Made by a program: the position numbers and the translations under genes
Assembly: GCA_023667845.1 (NCBI GenBank)
Contig: JAMPIU010000206.1
Span: 124,001-188,000, forward strand
Reading direction: 5' to 3'
From: Dehalobacter sp.
GTDB lineage: Bacteria; Bacillota; Desulfitobacteriia; Desulfitobacteriales; Syntrophobotulaceae
DNA: 64,000 bases
Notes under the pieces: generated by a model
What the model saw: only the letters and a program-made list of their open reading frames with translations
The model's database searches: none
What the model was told of the DNA's origin: nothing
Shown: positions 24,601 through 32,044 of the stretch, piece by piece
Layout of the letters: the number at the start of each line of letters is the position of its first letter
How positions within the stretch are numbered: the first letter of the stretch is position 1

Positions 24601-25672
24601 ATCTGCGTTCAAATTCAACAACCAGTCTGCTTAGACACTGCATCAGCGGCCGGAGGGTCTGCAAATCTGCTCTGATATCTGCCGAATCAGCTGCCAGGGC
24701 CCGTTCTTTCAGTTTACCAATCTTCTTTTTGACCTGATCCCGGATTTCTTTGACCTGCTCTTGAACAGCTTTATCCGCATCTTTGCCGGCTGACGGCAGT
24801 CTTTGAAACGGGTAGTTCCGGGCTGTTTGGGCAAGGTCATCCCACCTGGCATTACGCTCTTCCAGACAAAGCTCCCGGATATGCTGCAGAAAGCAGTATT
24901 CTTCCTCGAAGATAGGACGGTATTTATCCAGTCCTGTACCAGGCTGCAGAAGCGCAACTGCGGCCTGCATATTCTGTATCAGTCCCTCAATTTCAAGTCC
25001 GATACTTTTAAGCAGGATTTTTCCCCAGCTGGTCTGACTGAAATCCGTCCCTTCGGACATGCCGAAACGTCCGGTCATCTCCGCAAGCCATTTTTCCGGC
25101 CAGGGACTGCTTTGTATAAACGTATGCAGATTCAGCACCATGTCCTGTAAGGCCTGATCGTCCCTGTTACCGCCATAACACTCTAATAGTTCAAGAAAAT
25201 CGTGATTCTCGGCATTCTCTTCATACATTTCATCAAACAGGTCATTGAGTACTTCCATTTTCATCAGCATCGTTTCCGTCTCATCGGCAATCCGGAAAGA
25301 CGGATCAATATTTATGGCCTGGAAGTTACTACGGATGACCTCAAGACAAAACGAGTGAATGGTTGTAATACTGGCTTTGCTTAACAGCGTCAGCTGTTTT
25401 TGCATATTGGAAGACCCCGGGTTGCTTTCCAATACTACAGCGAGAGCTTCGGCAATCCTTTCCCTCATCTCTGCCGCAGCTGCATTGGTAAACGTCACCA
25501 CGAGCAGCCGGTCAATGTCCACAGGGTCATCGTTATCCGTAATTCTTTGGATGATCCGCTCCACGAGTACGGCCGTCTTACCGGCCCCGGCAGCCGCTGC
25601 AACCAGCAGGTTGCAGTCCTTGGCTGTAATTGCTTCCCATTGTTCATTCGTCCATTTCGTCTGATCAGTCAT
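21590..25672 (-). CDS. addA: ATP-dependent helicase/nuclease subunit A
   Basis: 1360 residues, somewhat longer than Bacillus AddA. UvrD-type helicase motifs: Walker A AAAGAGKTAVL (about 26), EILVDEYQDSN (about 409), GDVKQSIYRFRQA, MSIHKSKGLEFPVVIL and LYVALTRAREKL. The C-terminal RecB-type nuclease has the catalytic IVLVDYKTDR (about 1302). With AddB it processes double-strand breaks and loads RecA. Two low-complexity insertions stand out: an Asp/Asn-rich stretch at about 1090-1120, encoded by an AT-rich trinucleotide-like repeat, and a Glu/Lys/Ser/Pro-rich stretch near 730-775. It overlaps addB by 8 bases. Confidence 0.96.
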   Translation of the reverse strand: MTDQTKWTNEQWEAITAKDCNLLVAAAAGAGKTAVLVERIIQRITDNDDPVDIDRLLVVTFTNAAAAEMRERIAEALAVVLESNPGSSNMQKQLTLLSKASITTIHSFCLEVIRSNFQAINIDPSFRIADETETMLMKMEVLNDLFDEMYEENAENHDFLELLECYGGNRDDQALQDMVLNLHTFIQSSPWPEKWLAEMTGRFGMSEGTDFSQTSWGKILLKSIGLEIEGLIQNMQAAVALLQPGTGLDKYRPIFEEEYCFLQHIRELCLEERNARWDDLAQTARNYPFQRLPSAGKDADKAVQEQVKEIRDQVKKKIGKLKERALAADSADIRADLQTLRPLMQCLSRLVVEFERRYALKKNGKSLVDFNDLEHFCLEILTVQDETGAYVPSEAAKRYQERFAEILVDEYQDSNLVQEILLQMISRTGSARPNVFMVGDVKQSIYRFRQAKPELFLEKYHSYSPEQGASHRKICLYKNFRSRREVVDAVNYIFRQIMSVQVGELDYNDNEALNPGAVFAENDQEQLTVGGSVEFHLIQTGDPERLDQENGFSDSSGQEEQELTEFADASNGLSDETEQIDPGMLDAIQCEARFTVRRIEELFQPDEQGRRAAVYDKESKAYRELRCSDIVILLRTTRNWSEVFTEELTAAGIPAFADTGTGFFKSSEVQVILSLLQIIDNPLQDIPLLAVLRSPLAAFSSDELAGLRLTRRHVPIYEALKQLVEETAEEDTPEPESGKPDNELESSKPGIKFQNQLADGKSEIGKMKNETPGKETLKKKAAMFLSNLHRWRDTAQYLSADGLLWQLYTETGYYGIVGAMPGGVQRQANLRILFERARQYEETSFKGLFNFINFIDKLKSNQGDFGNAKILGENDNVVRIMSIHKSKGLEFPVVILAGCGKKFNFHDLNRSILFHQELGLGPDVADPRLRIAYPSVPKYAIREQIRMETLSEEMRILYVALTRAREKLIISGAVSNARKALNKWSKAAAGDPEKLPAYEVFKGEKYLDWIGPALIKYRGCSTATRAGWLGYPTDVTEGASGNGLLDDPSEWQIRMWTKNELLGRSAVQEKEEETFIRWLASLHQETEDHGDTEVNDDNNDNNDSRDNSDNNDSDSDRLHRRDVKKEIARRLGWEYTFTASTRIPPKVSVTELKRRLEAELSEETGLGLANGSASLPQLIKKPLFLEEKKGLNAAEVGTILHFVMQHLDVQRNDIPNQIQEMVKKELLTEQQAESVDPEKIMFFLESPLGRRMKASGSVNREVRFNIEIPCREVFPDMAAGACGQEVVLLQGIIDCYFEEEDGIVLVDYKTDRIPEGGSRIILERYRQQILYYARALEMLTGKKVKEKYFYLFGCGEVLQS

Positions 25673-28600
25673 GATTTTGTTCCGCCTTCATGATATGGTT
25701 CCAGATTTCCTCATCTCCGTGGGCGGTCAGCAACCGGAAGCTATTTTCCTTTCTGGCCGGATCAAATTGGCAGACTGCTGCGTAGCAGCAGTAGGTACAC
25801 GAGGTTATCCGCTTTTTCTTGTACGGCGTGATCGAAACACTGCCGCCCATCATTTCCTCACATAAGTCTTTCAGAAGGTTCCGGACATATTTTCTGAGGA
25901 TTTCAAATTGTTCCAGGGTAGCTGCCGAGGATTTGCCCAGAAGGTCTCCCTTATTGATCCTAGCCGGAATAATTAGCGAAGTGCCGTCGATGGTCCGGTC
26001 CATTTCCTTAATCAATTTGACATCCGCGAGCAGCAGGCCCTTCATTTTCAGTTGTTTCATAATGTCCAGCTCGATCTCTTCCTCCGTAAGCCTGCCATCA
26101 GCTCTGACGATAGGATCATCGATCCGGAAATACAGGATGCCTCCCGGCAGGACTGGTTTTTCCGTCTCCAGCCCACTGTTCTGCCAGAGGGCATCGAGAT
26201 ACGTGAATAACTGGATCTGCAGTCCGTAATAAACGTCGGCCAGTTTGAAATCCTTGCTCCCAGATTTATAATCCACGATTCTGAGGTAGGTCCCTTCTTC
26301 AGCTTCCAACGCATCGACCCTGTCAATCCTTCCGCTTAAAGACACCTTCCGGCCTGAATCAAGTTCAATCACAATCGGCGGGAACTTTTCCCGCTCGCCA
26401 AATCCAAGCTCATAACCCAACGGCTCAAAGCCACTGCGCTTGAGGTGCTCCGCAATCATCCAGACCGCACGCGTGATGACCCTTTTCAGTCTCAAGGCAA
26501 GTGAAGTATACCGTTGGGAGGACGTGAGGCCGGACCCCTGCATTTTTCGAAGCATTTCATCCACAATCTCCGAGACTTTCTCCCGGCACCACGGTCTTTC
26601 CATCTCTCGCCAAGAGATTTGCTGCTGCGCCGCCTCCAGCGAAAATCTTTCGAGAACGGCATGCATAAACGTCCCGACATCCGGCGGACTGAACTGATAA
26701 ATCTTTCTCTCTTTGGCTTCAAGTCCATATTGAAGATAAAATGCAAACTGACAGGACGCATATTTTTCGAGCCTCGATGCACTGGCATGAGCCGATGCGC
26801 CATACAATGCCGTTATTTTTGCTGAGCTGACCGGCTCGGCAATATTTCTGGCTGAGAATGCTGTCTGAAGTGCCTCACAGCGCGGTTTCCATTCTTCCAG
26901 CCCATTGTACCAGCGATAGACATCCCGCCACCAGCCGTTGATTTCCAGCCCTTCTGCCTTGCGGCGGAAAGCTGCAACCATTTGTTTGAAAGAAGGAGAT
27001 TTTCCGGTCAGCTGTTCCAATTCAGCACTTTCTAGCCAGGTATTTTCTGTGCCGGCATTCACCACTTCTGTATTCTTCGTCTCTGTATTCTCTGTCCCTA
27101 TATTCTCCGTCTCAGCATTTTCTTTACCAGCAGCAAACCTGGATAGCGCTGGAATCAGCGTGCTGTTTTCCAAAATTTCCGGGAACAGCTTCCTCAGCCG
27201 GTAAATCACCAACGAAGGCCGCAAGCTTCGGCCTTCCTGGTCGGCGATCGGCCAGCTCAGGCGAAGATAAGCAGATGCGGTCGTTAAAGACCGGTAAATC
27301 AGATACTGGGCCTGAAAGGCCTGCGTGCGGGTATCATTAGCCAGTTCAATCCCAACCGTATTCAGCGCGGCACGGTCCGCATCGGCCAGGATACCTTCCG
27401 TCTGCGCAGTGGAAGGGAACACCCCGTCATTGACCCCTAAAATAAAAAGTGCTTTGATCTGATGGCTTCGGAACCTCTCGATGCTGCCGATCAGAACTTG
27501 ATCCAGCGAAGCCGGTATCAACCCGATCTGATATTCGGCGAAGCCGATTTTCAGGGTGTCCGTAAAGCTTTCCAAACTCAAAGGCTCCTCGCCCATCGTC
27601 TCCACGGTCTGATCCAGGACGTTCATCAGGATATTCCAGACCTGGCCGTATTCATTGGCCAGATTCAGCATACCCTGCCGCCTGAATTCTTCCATGATCC
27701 TTTCCAACCTGGCCGGGACGCCTATCCCGCCAAGAAAATCATACAGGGCTTCGCAGATTTCCGAAGCCTTTTTTCTGTTTTTGGTTTTGGCGCGAAATTG
27801 AAGAAGCGGGACTGCAATTTCACGTCTGGTCTGATTGATCTCCTTCAGCTCTATTTTGGCCTTTTCCACATCTTGGGGCCGCTGATTCTCTTCCGGCAGC
27901 AAACCCGGATGCATCGTCCAGTCTTCATTTTTCGTCCAGCGGCTTCCGCGGACTCCGCAGGCCAGTACATAATTTTCGATGCGGTCCATACGCTCCCTGT
28001 CCAGACCGGTCAATCCGGTTTTCAGATACGCAAATACCGCTTCATAAGACCAGTGGTCGTTAAATATATCGAGCATCGCCAGAATCATTCTGACCAGCGG
28101 CTGATCTGTGATCTCGGTCTTACTGTCCAAAAAATATGGAATTTCATACTCAGCAAAAACAGTTTCCAGGAAACTCCGGTAGCCGTCCAGATTTCCGGTG
28201 ACTACGGCGATATCTCTGTATCTGAGCCCTCGATCCCGGCAAAGCCTGACGATGTCTGCCGCTGTAGCTTCAATCTCCGCATAGATATTTACCGAAGCAT
28301 GCAGGGAGATATCCCTGGTTGCTTCTGGATATACCCGGTACGGATAGGCATCATAATACCGTTCGAGGTGGGACAACTCCGTACTGCAGCGAAACCTGGG
28401 CAGAGGAACTTCCGCCAAATGAACCGACGGCTCAATCTCCAAGCCCGCCTCCTGGCAGATTTTCTTGAACTTACGGTACACGCCTTTGACTTCAGAGAAT
28501 ACATCGGTTTCCATCAGACCTTCTTCATCAAGACAGTCCGTACACAGACAAATGTTCACCCTGTTCACCTTAAGCAGCAGCCTTGTGATGACTTTGTATT

Positions 28601-29228
28601 CCTGCGGTGTAAATCCGGCAAAACCATCAACCCAGATTTCTGCGCCGTCAAAAATGTTTGTGGATTCCAGCTTGGCTGCCGCCAGGGTAAGATCATCGTC
28701 ACTATCCCGATATCTTTGCCGGATCAGTTCCTCGAACCCGGAATAGACGGCATTCAGTTCAGCCAGTTTGTCCCTGAGCGGCTGGTCCGCCATATCGGCA
28801 ATGACGTTCTGCAGATCTTCCGGCGTAACATTATACCGTTTCAGCTCTGTGATTAGCCCTGAAAGCGAACTGACAAACCCTTTGCGGTCGGCTGATCTCG
28901 TATAGACCTTCAGTTCGTCTTTAATCTGCGTAAGGACACGGTAGATCAACATGCTCTTGCCTGCCGGGTGGATATGCGGGTACGTGATTCCGCCCGCCTC
29001 GTTAAATACCCTGAATGCCAGGCGGCGGAAACTTAATACTTCCGTCTTTAGAATCCCGCCGGTCTTCAGCACATTAATCAAGTCCCTCTCCGCCTGCAGC
29101 GTATACTGTTCCGGCACAAGCAGCACCAAAGGATGATCCGCTCCGTTTTTGACGCGTTCCTTTATTTCATTCAGGCAATAGGTGGACTTGCCGCTGCCGG
29201 ACCGTCCGTAAATAAACCTAAGACTCAT
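25665..29228 (-). CDS. addB: ATP-dependent helicase/nuclease subunit B
   Basis: 1187 residues. Walker A YGRSGSGKSTYCL at residue 7. The C-terminal nuclease has LRIVDYKSGSKDF, and the iron-sulfur staple cysteines are visible as ASCQFAFYL (about 816) and CTYCCYAAVCQFD near 1140-1150, diagnostic for AddB. It recognises recombination hotspots and cuts the other strand in the AddAB enzyme. A repeat-like insertion built from ENTET/NAGTEN units lies at about 699-733, encoded by 15-bp-like repeats; it probably arose by slippage and should be a surface loop. It begins 68 bases after the YaiI/YqxD gene. Confidence 0.95.
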   Translation of the reverse strand: MSLRFIYGRSGSGKSTYCLNEIKERVKNGADHPLVLLVPEQYTLQAERDLINVLKTGGILKTEVLSFRRLAFRVFNEAGGITYPHIHPAGKSMLIYRVLTQIKDELKVYTRSADRKGFVSSLSGLITELKRYNVTPEDLQNVIADMADQPLRDKLAELNAVYSGFEELIRQRYRDSDDDLTLAAAKLESTNIFDGAEIWVDGFAGFTPQEYKVITRLLLKVNRVNICLCTDCLDEEGLMETDVFSEVKGVYRKFKKICQEAGLEIEPSVHLAEVPLPRFRCSTELSHLERYYDAYPYRVYPEATRDISLHASVNIYAEIEATAADIVRLCRDRGLRYRDIAVVTGNLDGYRSFLETVFAEYEIPYFLDSKTEITDQPLVRMILAMLDIFNDHWSYEAVFAYLKTGLTGLDRERMDRIENYVLACGVRGSRWTKNEDWTMHPGLLPEENQRPQDVEKAKIELKEINQTRREIAVPLLQFRAKTKNRKKASEICEALYDFLGGIGVPARLERIMEEFRRQGMLNLANEYGQVWNILMNVLDQTVETMGEEPLSLESFTDTLKIGFAEYQIGLIPASLDQVLIGSIERFRSHQIKALFILGVNDGVFPSTAQTEGILADADRAALNTVGIELANDTRTQAFQAQYLIYRSLTTASAYLRLSWPIADQEGRSLRPSLVIYRLRKLFPEILENSTLIPALSRFAAGKENAETENIGTENTETKNTEVVNAGTENTWLESAELEQLTGKSPSFKQMVAAFRRKAEGLEINGWWRDVYRWYNGLEEWKPRCEALQTAFSARNIAEPVSSAKITALYGASAHASASRLEKYASCQFAFYLQYGLEAKERKIYQFSPPDVGTFMHAVLERFSLEAAQQQISWREMERPWCREKVSEIVDEMLRKMQGSGLTSSQRYTSLALRLKRVITRAVWMIAEHLKRSGFEPLGYELGFGEREKFPPIVIELDSGRKVSLSGRIDRVDALEAEEGTYLRIVDYKSGSKDFKLADVYYGLQIQLFTYLDALWQNSGLETEKPVLPGGILYFRIDDPIVRADGRLTEEEIELDIMKQLKMKGLLLADVKLIKEMDRTIDGTSLIIPARINKGDLLGKSSAATLEQFEILRKYVRNLLKDLCEEMMGGSVSITPYKKKRITSCTYCCYAAVCQFDPARKENSFRLLTAHGDEEIWNHIMKAEQNHD

Positions 29229-29296
29229 CCTGTTCTCCGTTCCTCTGAGAATTATCCAACTAAGTACTCGTAATTCTGTGTTTTTTCATTCTTGAG

Positions 29297-29749
29297 TTAT
29301 TCAAACGTACGGTCTTTGGTTTCTTCAATCAGCCTAATAAAAGCCGCTTGAAACCGCTCATTGTCTTCTTTGGTTCTTTTCTTAACATGGGTGGTTCTTC
29401 CTCCCCCGCGCCGTACCTTTTGTCCGACGTGACGTTCAAAAAGGAGGCGTTCAATATTGTTGTCGGTATAAATAAGACCATTTTGATTAATGGCCCTGGC
29501 GCCTTTCCCCAGAACAAGCGCCGCCAGTCCGTAATCCTGCGTGACAACAATATCCTCCCTGTCCAACCGCTTCATCAGTGCAAAATCCACACTGTCCCGG
29601 TCCTGGTCCACGGTGATCACCGTACTGTAGTCGTCCTTCAGTTCATGGGAAGTATCGATGATCATGATGACCGGAAGTTCAAATTGTTTCGCGCAGCTCA
29701 CAATGAGCTCCTTCACCGGACAGGCATCCGCGTCAACCAATATTTTCAT
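29297..29749 (-). CDS. YaiI/YqxD family (DUF188) PIN-like protein
   Basis: 150 residues, full family length. Starts with MKILVDADACPVK, the acidic PIN-like motif, followed by VTQDYGLAALVLGKGARAINQNGLIY and GGGRTTHVKKRT, all typical of UPF0178/DUF188. A nuclease-like fold is expected but no activity is established. It overlaps recQ by 17 bases and precedes addB, so a DNA-repair cluster is likely. Confidence 0.9.
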   Translation of the reverse strand: MKILVDADACPVKELIVSCAKQFELPVIMIIDTSHELKDDYSTVITVDQDRDSVDFALMKRLDREDIVVTQDYGLAALVLGKGARAINQNGLIYTDNNIERLLFERHVGQKVRRGGGRTTHVKKRTKEDNERFQAAFIRLIEETKDRTFE

Positions 29750-31523
29750 GTCCTTGCAGGGCCTCCTTGATCTCGGTTAAAAATAAATCCCCGTATTTCT
29801 GCAGTTTCCTTTCGCCAACGCCATTTACCCGGATCAGCGCATTTCTGTCCTGCGGACAGTTTTTGGCCATTTCCCTGAGCGTGCTGTCCGGAAAAATCAT
29901 GTACGGAGGTAATCCCTCCTGCTGGGCAATCTGTTTGCGCAAGGCCCGCAGTCTTTCAAATATTTGTTCAGCGGCGGTGAGCGATACTTCTTCCCGCTGC
30001 ACCTGAATCTGATACACTTTTTCCTCACTCTTAAGCACAGCCGTCGCTTTCGGCGCAAGCTTCACTACCGGATACTGACCGCCTGCAACCATAAGATAAC
30101 CTTCGGCTGCCAGGAAACTGATCCTGTCCTTAATCTCCTGCAGCGGTGTGTCCTTCATGATCCCATGGGTAGATAGTCTGTCCAGCCCAAACTGCAGAAC
30201 TTTTTTGTTCTGGGAGCCTTTGAGTACCTCGGCTACCAACGCCGAACCAAAACGTTCCTTCATCCGGTAAACACAGGACAGGATTTTTTGGGCATCCAGA
30301 GTTACATCAACCTTTTTCCGGTCATCGTCACAGTTGCTACAGTTCCAGCATTTATCCGGACTTTCTGTTTCTCCGAAATACTCCAGAATGGTCTGCCTTA
30401 AACATCTCGATGTATGGCAGTAATCGACCATGGCCTGCAGTTTTTTATACTCATTGGCCACACGCTGTTCCTGAAATATGGTTTCTTCAATCATCATTTT
30501 CTGAATCTGCACGTCCTGGGGACCAAAAAGCAAAAAACACTCTGCCGGCTCACCGTCACGGCCCGCCCTACCAGCTTCCTGATAATAGGATTCAATGTTT
30601 TTGGGCATGTTGTAATGGATCACAAACCGGACATTGGATTTATCGATTCCCATGCCGAAAGCGTTTGTTGCCACCATCACAGCAATCTCGTCATAGATAA
30701 ACTTTTCCTGATTGCGCTTTCGTTCGTGATCGGGCAAACCGGCATGGTAACAGCCGACTGAGAATCCCTGTCCTTTCAGCAATTTATAGAGTCTGTCGAC
30801 ATCTTTGCGCGTTGCGGCATAGATAATTCCTGAATCATCGCGGTTATTTTTCAGACGATTCTGAACAAATATCTTCTTGTTTTCACCGCGAAGAACGGAA
30901 AACTTCAGGTTCGGCCTGTCAAATCCCGTGATAAAGCAATTGGGTTTCCTAAGGCCCAGCATGCGGATAATATCCTGCCTGACTTCCTCGGTGGCCGTAG
31001 CCGTAAAAGCCCCGACCAAAGGCCTTGCGGGCAGGGATTGAAGAAACTTGCTGATCCGCAAATAGCTCGGACGAAAGTCATGGCCCCACTGGGAAACACA
31101 GTGCGCTTCGTCTACAGCCACAAAATGGATTGGCAGTCCATTCAGCCTGGCAAGGAACTCTTCGGACTCCAGACGCTCCGGAGCCAGATAGACCAGTTTA
31201 TACTCTCCCCGCTGCATCCTGTCAATGCGCGACCAGGTCTCTTTCGGAGAAATAGAGCTGTTGATAAACGTAGCCGGAATGCCGGTTTGGCCGAGACTGT
31301 CCACCTGATCTTTCATTAGAGAGATCAAAGGAGAAATAACCAGCGTAACCCCTTCAAACAAAACCGCCGGAATTTGGTACGCAATCGATTTGCCTGCCCC
31401 TGTAGGCATAATGGCTAACGTATCCTGCCTCTGAAGCAGGCTTTCAATGACTTGTTCCTGCCCTCCTCTGAATTCCCGATAACCGAAATACTTGAGCAGG
31501 GCTTCTTTTGCTTTCGCAATCAT
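29733..31523 (-). CDS. recQ: ATP-dependent DNA helicase RecQ
   Basis: 596 residues. All RecQ motifs are present: YFGYREFRGGQEQVIESLL, Walker A MPTGAGKSIAYQIPA, LISLMKDQV, DEAHCVSQWGHDFRPSY, then the helicase C domain (VATNAFGMGIDKSNVRFVIH, QEAGRAGRDGEP). The RQC zinc site reads CRQTILEYFGE...CWNCSNCDD, and a C-terminal HRDC domain spans about 515-590. A 3'-5' helicase in recombination and replication-fork repair. It heads a repair cluster with the YaiI-type gene, addB and addA. Confidence 0.96.
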   Translation of the reverse strand: MIAKAKEALLKYFGYREFRGGQEQVIESLLQRQDTLAIMPTGAGKSIAYQIPAVLFEGVTLVISPLISLMKDQVDSLGQTGIPATFINSSISPKETWSRIDRMQRGEYKLVYLAPERLESEEFLARLNGLPIHFVAVDEAHCVSQWGHDFRPSYLRISKFLQSLPARPLVGAFTATATEEVRQDIIRMLGLRKPNCFITGFDRPNLKFSVLRGENKKIFVQNRLKNNRDDSGIIYAATRKDVDRLYKLLKGQGFSVGCYHAGLPDHERKRNQEKFIYDEIAVMVATNAFGMGIDKSNVRFVIHYNMPKNIESYYQEAGRAGRDGEPAECFLLFGPQDVQIQKMMIEETIFQEQRVANEYKKLQAMVDYCHTSRCLRQTILEYFGETESPDKCWNCSNCDDDRKKVDVTLDAQKILSCVYRMKERFGSALVAEVLKGSQNKKVLQFGLDRLSTHGIMKDTPLQEIKDRISFLAAEGYLMVAGGQYPVVKLAPKATAVLKSEEKVYQIQVQREEVSLTAAEQIFERLRALRKQIAQQEGLPPYMIFPDSTLREMAKNCPQDRNALIRVNGVGERKLQKYGDLFLTEIKEALQGHENIG

Positions 31524-31696
31524 ATCGAATATCTCCCATCCGTCGGGATTATAGAAAAATAACCATAGAGCAGAATCTATGGCTGATTTTATGTATTAGA
31601 GTTCGCCGGAAAAAAGTCATTTCCTTTATTAATTTCAGGATTTTTGTTACAATTCTAATCAGATTGCTTCTGCAATTATTTTCAGGAGGTGTTTCT

Positions 31697-31897
31697 GTGA
31701 ACAAGAAACCGAAAACAAAATATCCGCGCGCTTTCTTTAAAGTCAAAATGGGCACTCAAATTATCCAGCCCCGGAAAGGTGCCGGAGCAAAAGACTCAAA
31801 TCCTTACAACCGCAAAGCCAAACACAAAAAAACCATCGCGTTCGAGCACTTCGATCCGGTGGTTTTTTTGTGGTATTCGTTTGGATGGATATCTTGA
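31697..31897 (+). CDS. Putative ArfA/BrfA-like ribosome-rescue factor encoded by a nonstop message
   Basis: 66 codons from a GTG 8 bases after CAGGAGGTG, a very strong ribosome site. The protein is small and basic; PRKGAGAKDSNPYNRKAKHKK resembles the basic KKGKGSYxRKxKH core of ArfA-type rescue factors. The key feature is an intrinsic terminator inside the ORF: the stem covers codons 43-57 and its T-run is codons 56-58, so most transcripts would end before the stop codon. ArfA and B. subtilis BrfA are both made from nonstop mRNAs and so accumulate only when tmRNA is limiting. The context (divergent from recQ, monocistronic) is neutral. Homology is by eye and needs a profile search. Confidence 0.6.
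   Translation: MNKKPKTKYPRAFFKVKMGTQIIQPRKGAGAKDSNPYNRKAKHKKTIAFEHFDPVVFLWYSFGWIS
31826..31869 (+). terminator. Intrinsic terminator inside the small basic ORF
   Basis: AAAAAAACCATCG pairs with CGGTGGTTTTTTT (13 bp, one GU), with an inner TCGA/TCGA stem, ending in seven T. It lies 26 bases before the in-frame stop codon. Confidence 0.85.
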
Positions 31898-31961
31898 AAA
31901 TTTGCCGTTTTTGAAGTTTACTACACTAGTATAGTAGATTTCAAAAACGGCAAATTTTCAA
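31894..31961. repeat. Long perfect palindrome (22-bp arms)
   Basis: TTGAAAATTTGCCGTTTTTG... is repeated as its exact reverse complement at 31940-31961, with a 24-base loop that itself contains CTAC/GTAG. The left arm overlaps the stop codon of the small basic ORF. It is not followed by a T-run. No target-site duplication is evident. Confidence 0.9.
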
Positions 31962-32044
31962 TGTAGGTTGTCCCATTCTGAATATATAAATGAGCATCAT
32001 CCCTTTTCTAAAGAAAAGGTTGTTTGGAACAAGACCAAAATTAG

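Noticed and set aside
27462-28856. Plus-strand ORF of 464 codons
   Set aside because: It lies wholly antisense to addB; composition follows the complementary strand and no ribosome site or domain is visible.
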